64,000 bases of DNA from Davidsoniella eucalypti (Eukaryota; Ascomycota; Sordariomycetes; Microascales; Ceratocystidaceae), in NCBI GenBank assembly GCA_004009845.1, contig RMBW01000007.1, forward strand, positions 372,001 to 436,000. Direction: 5' to 3'. The notes beneath the pieces are model-generated. The model had not been told where the DNA came from and ran no database searches. It was given only the letters and a program-made list of their open reading frames with translations. Shown here piece by piece: positions 1-9,700 of this stretch; the first letter of the stretch is position 1, and every line of letters begins with the position of its first letter. Position numbers and translations under genes: made by a program.

Positions 1-7
1 GACCATT

Positions 8-1796
8 AGCCTACCTGGTTGCTGGCGATACCAAGCGAGTTTATATCGATTGGCTGCCATAATCACACTTCATGTTATTTCACAATACCGCAGGCTAAAA
101 CTTCACAATACTCGTTTGTATATTGCCAAGTACTCTGATACTGACCATTAGACAACGGTATTATTCAATTTTCATGCAGCCTACAGCCTGGCTTACTGAC
201 TACAACCACAATTGTAGACGCTTAAGTAAACTTTGTATAATTAGCATTGTTAAATTCTGCCTGGGATAGCATATCTCATATCTTTGATAGAAGGAAGAAG
301 TCAACGTGGATATCTAACATTCATACACGAAGACGGTACTTGGACAAAAGTATGATGCCGCATCTTTGGGTCGTTCTCAAACTTTATGAATTATATTTTG
401 GTTAGGCTAGAATATAAAGTTTCCCTTCCGGTTCACAGACCAATACATCTCCATTGGTCATTATCGGGTTTTATGTTCATAAGAAATGTGTTGACTCTTC
501 TTGTTGTTCTGCTACTGTATACAGGCCTAAGTTTTGTCGTGGGATCAGCGTGCAGATCGGTCTCTTGCAAGTAACTGTTTATTCTCGACATGTACACGGT
601 ATTATAACTGTACTATACACTGTATTAACCGATGTCAACATTATCATTAACAATCCCTTGTTTATTTCTATAATCAGGAAAATGATCATCATCTAGAGGC
701 CTTAGTTGACTAACAAGAAGGACAGTGATGAAATTTGTTGCGATTAGTAGTTGTATGGTGGTCAAGTAGTATAATAGTCAAATTGTATAGTAGTGTATAA
801 TGGTCTGGTGATATATTTGTATTGTTTTATAATTGTGTTGTGTTATAAGGAGAAAAAAGGTGTAAAAGGATAACTTTTGTTCAGAAAAGCGGGGAATTTT
901 AAAAGTGGGGAAACTTGAGTAGGTACATGTCGAGAATAAACAGTTACTTGCAAGAGACCGATCTGCACGCTGATCCCACGACAAAACTTAGGCCTGTATA
1001 CAGTATATAAACCAACCTTGAAATATCTGGTTTTTGTATTTCTTTGCTAGTATACTTCGCAGATTGTTGCTGTTCAAAGACTGTTGTCAATAAGTAATAT
1101 AATTCCTTGGATATGTATCAATGCACAACCTTCTATCTCGGCTATACTTATATTTATTTTCTGAGTAGGCCCTGTATAGATTGCTCAGCTATAATATATT
1201 ATAGAAAAGTAAAGCTATATGATCCCAGATGAGTGGTGTAATGGCTTAAAGGAATGGGCTATGGGATGAAGAATATCCGCCATACAGCCAAGGTCACTTT
1301 ATAATGGTATAGTAGCTCCGATGTCACGTGACCTCAATTCACTGGTATTCTGTATGTGGTCATCAATACCTTTTTTACTTGATTGATAACTAATTTTGAA
1401 GGCCAGCTGGAATATGAGAGGTTGCAGTTCTAGTGGATAGGCACATAATATTTCATAGGATATAGCAGGCATACCAGTCTTTCTATCAACCAGTAATCTG
1501 ATGATAAAATGTATAACTAGAGCATTTTTTGAAAAATAGCCAAAATTTAAACTTGTTTACTTTAGTGTGTGGAAATGGAGCTATGTAGCACCTCGGTATC
1601 CTAAGATACACCCTGCTCTAATACTAGTAGTACTTCTCAACAGTTACAGGCCACTGAGATAGAGAACATTTGCTATGGTTTAGTTATGTGCTATTACTGC
1701 ACATTTCAACTTCTAATCCTTTCTGGGAAAAACCACCTCGCGGGATTAAATTGGTAGGCCATCATGCTGTTTATAATATAGTGCACATTATATACT
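8..1796 (+). repeat. Dispersed repeat, copy 1 (direct repeat of 42490-43794)
   Basis: The sequence from the AGCCTACCTGG at 8 to the TATACT at 1796 is nearly identical to 42490-43794 in the same orientation. The main length difference is the 489-bp element at 515-1003, absent from copy 2. Copy 2 also has about 12 extra bases near 43255 and small indels. Most mismatches I read between about 50 and 500 are C/T or G/A transitions, several of the CpA to TpA kind. I see no long open frame, terminal inverted repeat or clear target duplication for the 1.3-kb unit, so its nature (old non-autonomous element or segmental duplication) is open. The left edge lies only 7 bases inside the window and may continue outside. 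Confidence 0.9.
515..1003. mobile_element. 489-bp MITE with 81-bp perfect terminal inverted repeats and TA target duplication
   Basis: Positions 515-595 and 923-1003 are exact reverse complements over 81 bp. Both ends start CTGTATACAGGCC, and the first ten bases are themselves palindromic. The element is flanked by TA (513-514 and 1004-1005). The orthologous place in the second repeat copy reads GCTATATAAACC without the element (target TA at 42995-42996), giving a direct empty-site comparison. The roughly 327-bp interior is AT-rich and has no meaningful open frame, so it is non-autonomous. TA duplication points to a Tc1/mariner-type (or pogo/Fot-type) transposase acting in trans; no such transposase gene lies in this window. 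Perfect arms suggest recent insertion, or arm homogenisation. Confidence 0.93.
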
Positions 1797-2088
1797 ATCT
1801 CGTAAACCGTCGTTCAGCTCGGAAGGCTTGGCTTGGGAATGCCGTGAATATCTCTGGGTTGAATACTCTGCAACCGATACGGCAGGAACTGAGCTGGACA
1901 AGAATATCAAGATTGCAAAACTCACTCAAGAAGCTGTAGTGTCACGGCCTGGTATTTTAACACCCGGAAGAGATAATAACGGAGTTGGGTCATACACTAA
2001 TCTCATGACCGGGCTTACCGGTAGGAGTCTATTTTTCCCGGGCGATGTGGCGGATGCTTTTAGTACAATTCAAAACGAATTTGAATAG
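1797..2088 (+). pseudogene. Truncated open frame abutting the repeat border
   Basis: Directly after the repeat ends, a frame stays open from about 1803 to the stop at 2086-2088, reading R-K-P-S-F-S-S-E-G and onward for some 95 residues to a C terminus ending QNEFE. Its composition looks protein-like (mixed polar and hydrophobic residues, no low-complexity tract), but there is no convincing start codon because the 5' side is replaced by repeat DNA. I read it as the 3' end of a gene cut off by the repeat. I do not recognise the family; a chance open frame cannot be excluded. Confidence 0.35.
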
Positions 2089-2504
2089 CTCATCCAAAAT
2101 TCGATAGTATGGGGGATAGCCGTTTGTTGGTTATTGATATGGACATTCGTTAGCGATCAAAAAAGAAATGTATCAGGAGTCTGGCCAATAGTGAAATCAA
2201 CACTGCCTAGAACATCATTGAAAATCTAGGTTGATATCCCGAGTTGGTCTCCCTTTGTATGGACATATGTATACGCAATCTTTCCTAACGTCTCGCTGTA
2301 AGTCTACCAACTAAAATAGTCACATACTAGATGTACCATGGATATACTAACCAAAACGTTACTTCAGCTCTAAGATCAGGGTCTATATATTATATAACAC
2401 ACCGTTTGGTCTTCTCCAGTCGGAACCAACCGACCATACCACGACTGTAGATATAGATAAGTTGAAGAACGGGAAGGGTGATGTCGCTCTTGATATGATT
2501 TCAA

Positions 2505-2976
2505 GTGAGGTTCTGGAGTTATCACTTGAAGTACTTCAAACGATACCCGAAGAGGACAGATGTTGAAGCAATATTCGAGACCGGTGCCAGCCAGCTTTGC
2601 GCCGTCGTAAAGCATGAGACTCGTAGTTTGCGGTTGCGCAAACAAGAGCAATGTGTTGGGTTGGGAAGTCGTCGCCTGGAAAGCATGCGTAGCACACCAT
2701 CGATGATATGTTGTGGTATGCTAAAGAAGACCTCGTATTTTGGTCTGAACTACAAACCAGCCTTCTCCTTCTCCACAGCTTGATATTCCTACAAAGTTGC
2801 CGTTCATATGCATCACCGACAGGGCAATCCTGGAGATCCAGTGGGTGAATGGCATCGCCTATCGAGTCCGCTCTTGGGAACTGCTTGAAAAGGACCAGAC
2901 TGCCAAAGAACTACGAAAGGCACGTACTGTGACAGGTTCAAAAAAACCTAAGCATCGACTGGTATGTGTGGAATAA
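2505..2976 (+). pseudogene. Frame-broken coding relic, C-terminal segment resembling HET/ankyrin-type fungal proteins
   Basis: One frame (about 2715-2780) reads KEDLVFWSELQTSLLLLHSL. After a frame change, another reads DIPTKLPFICITD, then an ILEIQWVNGIAYRV segment, to a stop at 2974-2976. The W-x-x-GIAYR pattern is reminiscent of the C-terminal WIEW-x-x-GIAYR segment I associate with large fungal heterokaryon-incompatibility-like and related proteins. The two pieces follow each other logically but need a frameshift or unrecognised intron, and upstream frames contain stops. I infer a decayed gene; family assignment is tentative and rests on one short motif. Confidence 0.3.
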
Positions 2977-3343
2977 GATGACATTGACTAGATGGTTGAT
3001 CGTCCTGGGATTACGAGCTGAGGGCTATGAGATGGTCTGTCTCTAAACTACGGTGGAAGGCAATAAAGTATGACTATTTCAACACCTCTACCATGCAAAA
3101 AGAAAACATATAATACCCGGTATTCCCACGTGATCATCCACCGTAGTACTGATTGTGTCTGTGTATTAAATCTTGTTCGGCGATTTTAAAGTGACCGGGC
3201 GCTTAGGTTAAGTTAACTATGGGAGAGCGGACGGGATCCCGTGCTTTCTATCAACTATCGTCGTATGTTGGAAATTTAGATATTTGAGAGATTTTAGAGA
3301 GTTTATATTTCATATATTTCATGTTTTGTTTTCATATGGCGTC
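2977..3343. other. Non-coding stretch, nothing identified
   Basis: There is no open frame of note and no RNA gene that I can see. The sequence lies between a decayed gene and the first GC-rich repeat copy. Confidence 0.5.
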
Positions 3344-3640
3344 CACCTACTGTTATTTCGTAGGAATACGACGGCATCTTTAGGGCTAAAGCGGCCGGCT
3401 GATGCCGTTTTCAGGCCAACTCCGGACGGTCAATGTGTATAGCATCTCTTCTGACCTTTTAGGGTCCAGCTTCGGGGCCAATAAAAAGCTATGTCCAGTG
3501 AAGTCTAAGGGTATACCCGCGAGGCTCTAGAATCGGTTACCTGGTGGTTTTGTCGTAAAGCAAAAAAAAAATACCCAATAAGAGCTAGTCCGAAAGGCAG
3601 CCGGCTGTCGGCACGGGGGATTAGCGGCGTGGGCTAGTAG
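3344..3640 (+). repeat. GC-rich dispersed repeat family, fragment A
   Basis: It shares short conserved blocks, in the same order and orientation, with 50038-50250: a CACCTACTGTTATTTC block (3344-3359 versus 50038-50053), a block ending in CTTTTAGGGTC (about 3450-3470), a GGTTACCTGGTGGTTTT block (about 3535), a CTAGTCCGAAAGG block (about 3584) and CGGCACGGGG (about 3609). Indels of tens of bases separate the blocks, so both copies are old. A short hairpin (ACGGCATC ... GATGCCGT, about 3368-3406) lies inside. It could be a solo LTR or another retroelement relic; no coding domain is visible to decide. Confidence 0.6.
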
Positions 3641-4109
3641 AACTTTCACCGCATTTTCTAGGAAATGGCAGGGCGAGCCATCAAAAACAAACCTGGCGGT
3701 GTCCTCCTGACATCACACAGATATGATGCTTTTCACTTCGCCCCGGCTACACCGGGTGTTATCTGGAAGCCCGGGCTGTTCTCGTTATTAGTAGGCCGGG
3801 AATATGGCTTATTGCTTTCTTGTTTTTAGAAACTATTCTGTGAGTCTCTGGTTTCATATTAGCGGGATTGGTTGATTAGATGATTCATATTAACGTCTAT
3901 CTACTATTCCTTTCGCTTGGTCCTGTCGCATTGTAAATCCCTACCACCGTGAAGAGACTGTCCTTGCACTTAACTGTCACTGTAGCGAGGTCTGGGTGGG
4001 TCGTGAGCAAAGTTGAGGTGTAAGCGTGGAACCTAGGGGCCTTAAGTGGGGAGCATATTGATCTGTGTCTTGTGTTTCTATCGCTTGTCTCATCAAGATG
4101 GGGTGGGTA

Positions 4110-4300
4110 TGACAGGACGTATTCGCTTTTTCGTGGACCCGCACATATTCCCCATGCTGCTGTCCATTCTCGGTTTTCAATGCACCAAGTTGTGAGGCCT
4201 CGAGTCCGGCTTTTTCGAGCTGTGCTAGACAGAGAGTTCTCTTGGCCTCAGAGCTGGACCTTGAAAAGTCATGAGAGAAGTTCGGACTATGCACACCTGC
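4110..4300 (-). repeat. GC-rich dispersed repeat family, inverted fragment
   Basis: Read on the minus strand, this segment carries the family blocks GAACTTCTCTCATGACTTTT (about 4262-4281), CTGAGGCC, then GGCCTCACAAC..GGTGCAT (about 4180-4200), then GAATGGACAGCAGCAT and ATATGTG. The same order appears on the plus strand at 50090-50690 and partly at 5550-5620. It is therefore inverted relative to the other copies nearby. No protein-coding content is recognised. Confidence 0.55.
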
Positions 4301-4337
4301 GCTTGCTGACCGCTCAGGAGTTGGTTGGAAGATGGCC

Positions 4338-4795
4338 TCAATCTGCCGCTTCCACCCGGAATATGTAGTCGTATTGCTGTGAAATACCAGGAGGTAGACG
4401 TTGAGTAGTAATCAGATCAAATCGATGGGGATGGGTTCGGATTCTGCAGTTGGGGCCGCAGAGCGTTGAAACAGTCATCAAACAGGCCGTAGTGAACTTC
4501 CAGTGGTGCCACCAGGTCCCGGGATGGTACTCACGGAAGAGCTGTTTCTGTGTATCGAAGGAGCTTTGTACTATCACCCGAAAGCGCCGGATCTCTCCCG
4601 GTGTCCTAGGACAATTGGTGTTGTCAATCTGAGGCCCGGGTTTGATATGTAGGAGTGACAGGGCGTTGTCCGGAAGCCGGACGGATGGCGTTGGCTTGGA
4701 AGATGATGGGCTGGTTCATGGGCTTAAATTGCTGTGCTAGTTGAGCCATCTGTTCGTTCGAAGTAGGTTTTGATGACAGCGATCCAATCTTGTGG
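4338..4795 (-). pseudogene. Possible decayed coding relic on the minus strand
   Basis: Two overlapping minus-strand frames look protein-like. One runs from about 4795 down to a stop at 4624-4626 and includes MAQLAQQFKPMNQP. The second runs from about 4700 down to 4338 and includes FREYHPGTWWHHWKF. Neither has a convincing start, and joining them would need a frameshift or intron. I do not recognise the family. Because the segment sits among dispersed repeats, it could be part of an element or a captured gene fragment, and chance is possible. A run of about 14 G lies at 4820. Confidence 0.22.
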
Positions 4796-5385
4796 TAGTG
4801 GTAGTAAGGTAGAAATATCGGGGGGGGGGGGGAGAGAATTCAACTCGTGAACTGTGAAATATATATATGTACGACCTAGGCGAAGTTTAGGCCGACGTGA
4901 TTATAACCTGTAGGAATTCAAGTACAACTTTTTGACTGTCTTAAGAGTATCATCACCACTCTCTAAGGTTCCTCCGAGTTGGCTATCTATGGTCATAATT
5001 ATACCGATATGTTCTCGACTGTGGATTGTCGGTCGTTGTTGTTAGGGTTGATAGCGTTCCTCTATCTATGGTTTGTCGTGTAATTGCGAACTATTTATGG
5101 CGGCGGCTTGCACACCCTGTGTTAGAAGCTAGATGCACAAGTAGTTAGTAGATAGACACCGTGCGCATGTCCCGATGGGTGGGAGCCGTCCAATTTTATT
5201 GGCCCGACTCCGCGCTCGTTAATAATAATAAATACAAATACAAATATGGCGGTGGCTTGGTCTAAAGCTGTGGCTTTGTTGTGAGAAGACTTTGTTAATT
5301 AGTCACTAGATCTTTATAGACTTTCCGGAATTCATGAGTGTTTTGGTCGTAGCCTGGGATTATTTATTTATCGTTTTACGTCTTT

Positions 5386-5650
5386 ATGTGGATCACGTGG
5401 ATCCGACAAGCAGCGCCGGCATGGCTAAACTTGTTTCTTCACTGTCCACCTAGCAGGTTGGTAGAGACACAAAGGGAAAGACCAGAGGGTGCGAGGAAGG
5501 TGCTCAAGAAGACAACTATCGCGAGGTCAGCGTCGGGGGAGGCTCAAGGCCTCACAAAACGGTGCATCATGAAATAAATCAATAGATGCGAGAGAATGAA
5601 TAGCGGCATTGGTGATATGTGCTGGTCGCTCTTAAAAACCCTTAAAAACC
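5386..5650 (+). repeat. GC-rich dispersed repeat family, plus-strand fragment
   Basis: The blocks GGCCTCACAAAACGGTGCAT (about 5548-5567) and GCGAGAGAATGAATAGCGGCATTGG (partly, about 5588-5612) match 50600-50675 in the same orientation and 4140-4200 in inverted orientation. A tandem CTTAAAAACCC doublet follows at about 5631-5652. The segment is flanked by near-duplicate TATGGCGG-CGGCTTG and TATGGCGGTGGCTTGG motifs at about 5097 and 5246. The repeat is degenerate and has no open frame of interest. Confidence 0.5.
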
Positions 5651-6562
5651 CACGACGAAGGGGAATTTGTCTTTGGACAAAGGAGGAGGCACCCGAGGGT
5701 TGTAGGCCTGAGATTATTACATACGTGGAATGCGGTCATTGTTTATGCAAATTTAATGGCTAACCATATATGTAGGTATAATTACCATAACGACAAAAGA
5801 TAGCCTTAATACATATTTGTGCATACATTATTATGTATTAAGCTTTGCCCAGAGTAAGCAAAAATTGGCTAAACCGTCGAAACCAATTTCGAAGTCTTGT
5901 TCTGATAGTTACGGGTTGCGCATATCTATCATAAAGTCATGTCAATATGCTGCTTTTCGTCGGGCTGAGAAAAGGCCTCAAAACGTTAAGCGACCATCAA
6001 ATCATAGTATTTTTCGAAGCTGAGTCAAGCGCCCGCATACCTGCATCAAACCTATACTTTCTGGGCCTCTTGCAGTATTTTGCCACCAACAACCTCTATG
6101 ATGATGGTTTGACAGTTATGGTCAGTCACACAGGCCTTGTAAGCTAGGACTTGAAGCATGCTATTGTTGTTTTTGTGTCTTACATTCTGGAATAGTGATG
6201 CCTACTTTTAGTTGTGTAATATGTATGTACTCTACTTAGATCAGTAGGTAGACATTACAAAGTTCATTCAAATATAAAATAATTATGTCCTATACTCTAC
6301 TATGACTTAAGTGCCGAGTAATGTGCTAGGCTTTGATATGCATTATTGTGGGGGAGAGAATACATTCCCATGCTATGGTTACTGGCTCTGCTACGAGCCA
6401 ACCCGAAACTTATCCACACCGAGCCCAATCTCTACAACTTCGGTTCATATGCATCTTAAACTTGAGAACCAATATCTCAAGTTGGTGTGGTGACCTATAA
6501 AATTCCAGAAATATCACTCAATTTCGGCCTCTTGCAGCAAGGTATAATTGAAGGCAACTGCC
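5651..6562. other. Intergenic, mostly featureless; one perfect hairpin
   Basis: The only clear structure is a perfect 9-bp inverted repeat, AACTTGAGA (6459-6467) and TCTCAAGTT (6475-6483), with a 7-nt loop. It is nested inside a wider CCACACC...GGTGTGG pair (about 6415 and 6484). It lies about 265 bp upstream of the giant gene's start codon. An open frame at about 5947-6147 is unsupported by any motif. Confidence 0.5.
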
Positions 6563-6572
6563 ATTATATAAA
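6563..6572 (+). promoter_or_regulatory. TATA-like element of the giant gene
   Basis: ATTATATAAA lies about 175 bp upstream of the ATG at 6748, followed by a pyrimidine-rich stretch (6590-6670) of the kind found around fungal transcription starts. Inference from motif and position only. Confidence 0.4.
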
Positions 6573-6747
6573 GCAGTCAGACAGTAGCCTTGCCTTGTGT
6601 TTTTCTTGACATTTTCAGTTCCCCATCATTTTTCTCCTTATTTGTATATTTGTATATTTGTGTATACTATCATAACATTCAACCAACACCTATTCATCGT
6701 TATTCATCTCTTGTTAGGCAGTATAGCCCCATAGGCACATATTTAGA

Positions 6748-9700
6748 ATGTCTTCGCTGCGTAGCGAAGGAAGCGCTATTGGCTTCATTATCCGCAATGT
6801 CTTTTTACCACGAGTAATCAACTATCAGGACCCTGCGGCTGGCGACGAGAATGAGTTGTATACTGTTTTCAGAACCGCCACGCTGGGCTTTGATAGGATT
6901 CTCGGTAGCTATGGCCCCGCCAAAAGCTGGAATAATGTCATAGCTACCATCGATTCGATATCGTCGGTCCATGGCCTGTCAGATGAGCCCTCCGTCATCA
7001 AGAATTTGCTCAATCTCGAACTAAAGGAAATCCAACGGCACGGAGGTAAGTAACCGTCGAAATATATTCCAACTGTCGATTCAATGTTCCTAATGATAAT
7101 GTGCCATTAGAAGGAGTTATTCCACTGTACATTCGAGCCCAAAATGCCGGCGTGCTCATTAGCTATCGTCATCGCAAATGGACTTTCCAATCATTCGAAC
7201 TATCCCCTACCAACTCCGCTGTATACCAGTCCAATGGTCGTCTGAAGCGATATTTCCCAGACGTCTCTGTCGAGGTACTCGATATCGATGCCCAAAAAGA
7301 TGGGTTCCTGGAACAGGTTTCAGAACTCTTGGAACGGCTGAGTATAGAAAGCGCACCTGGGACCTCAGAGAGAATCCGAAAGGCTGGCCAGTCCATCCAG
7401 GAGAACCGTGAGATGCCATCACCTCATATGGTAACTCAGTTCTTCACGTCCTTTGTTTTGAGTTATGGAAAGCTTGTAGATATTCCTACCGTCTGCAAAC
7501 ATACTCGCGAGGAATCTGTTTACATCTTAGGATCCAAGCTTCAGCGTCGCAGCCCTTTCTGGCTTTTCCTCAAGGTGTCAATGCAACTGATTATCAACCA
7601 AGAATTCGGTGAATCTGGTACGGAGGTCTACAAGAAGTTCATGCAGTTCTTCATGCTATCGCTGGTCAAGGAATTGAAGATCGAGAAGGGCCCATCTCAT
7701 ATTGCCCAGACAGTAGCTTGCAAGATTGCCATGCGCCTGCGGAAGATACAGGTGGCTGGGATGGCCAACATCTCGAAGATCGAGTCTAGTAGTCGGGGGA
7801 CAATTAATTCCATCTTGACTGAATTGGGAAACAAGGCTACCAACAGCTATGATTTTGGCATCATGGGGTTCTCCGAAGACAGAATTGTCCCCGCTAGCCA
7901 AGAAGCACTTGTAAGCTTAGCTTTTGAACAGCCTTATGTTCAATATGTGCTGGAGTCATCGCACACAACCAATGAGACAACAACCGAGTTGCTCGTCATG
8001 CGCCCCCTACAAGACGAACGCCCAGATGAACCCTCGGAAACATTGAGAATACTCGGTGGTATGAAAACCGACGACTCATTCCTAACCTTCGAAACCTGGT
8101 TCGACTTACCTTGCTCTATCATATCAGATTGGCTTGGTACAGAAGAATACGAGCATTTGAAAGAGCTGATGTCGATTTATCATTCATGGGCCAAGAAAGC
8201 ACATGCGAATGATCCGCTTGCCTTATCGAATAGCGCGCTGATATTGATGGAGCTGTGGTATATATGCGACCGAGACGCTATTGAACAAGCACCATGGGTC
8301 GGAAACTATCGCACCTCATTCGACCTCTCATTGTTCGATCATTTGGTGCTTTTGGAGCAAAGCCAACAAGAACGCATGGAAAGACTACGCCAATACATCA
8401 TAGAACGCGATTCTAAGAAGGGCTCACTCCCGTTCGAATACGTTGTCGGCAATTGTAGTAGCCCATATAATCTAAGCGCTGTAACGTTTGACCGGAACTG
8501 CAACTATCCGATCAAACTCAATTCGCTTCGAGAGGATGCTCGACTCACGCGCGAGAGTTGCAGAGCAAGGCTGGAGATGGCTAAGAAACATTATGCACTG
8601 ACTCAAGAGCTGTATCAAAATACAACTTGCGAGTATGATGTTGTGACACTCATAGCTCGTGGTACCGACGAAGAGTATGAGAAACTCTATCATAGGGATG
8701 ACTGCGAACGCTGCAGTAAGAAAAGAAGAGCAGAGAATATTTCAGTAGAAGTTATGGAATGGCCTCTACCTGAAGATCATGTCAAGCAAAAGATTCTGGT
8801 CGTAGAACTCTCGGCACCCGACTGGCTATCTGCCTGGCGTGATATGACGTTCTACATCCAAGAAGAGGTACTACGAATGTCCTACGCCAACTCGTATTGC
8901 AAAGTTGCCATATCGTTGCACCAGTACAAACTTACGGAAGCTTTCTACGGTCCTACTCTGACGCCTTCGATACGGCTTGCTTCCAAGACAAAGCCCCACG
9001 GAAAGACCCATCGAAAGGGAGTAGCTCTCAGCACATGCACCATCGACGATGTTATGGTAAAGAACGGACTGAGCTGGGGGTTTTCTAAAGATGGTTCTCA
9101 CACTATCCTTCCCAATACACCTGTCCAGCCACCTTTGTCTTCGGCATTCCGCGATTACCATTTCAGCATGCCCGCTGAGTCGAAAGCTCTAGAGCATTTC
9201 TGCCACCGCATTGAGACTCCTCAGTATTTGTCTATGACTGCGAACGAGGCCATCTCTAAGATCTCCGAATGCCCTAAGCACATATCTCTTGAGGAGTTCA
9301 AGATACTTGCATCACTATCGTACAGTCGAAAGCTTCTGTGGCATGATATCCTTCTGCAGGTAGTTTCGCCATCTATCGACTTCAACAAAGAAGAGACCAG
9401 GGTCATCATCTTCCAGTGTCTATACCAGTCACAGGGCATCGCTTACCCTTCGGAGATGTATCTTACTCCAGCCACGGCATCCCACATCATTACTGCGATA
9501 CACACGGCGATAGAGCGCATCGAAGAAAACTGGGCATCTACCAAGGCCATGGCAATCTATGTGGCTATCTTGGCACGCGTGGTTCATATATACCCGAAAT
9601 CTATTGGGTTGACAGAATCTGCCCTGGTTGAGCTGGACAGGGCTCGCCATATCGCAAAGAACTGGGTGAGCCATCTGCAGGAGAAAGTGAAGACAAGCGA

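Noticed and set aside
386..574. Open frame in repeat copy 1 and its 95-codon counterpart at 42868-43155
   Set aside because: AT-rich, no motif, interrupted by the MITE in one copy; probably chance frames in repeat DNA.
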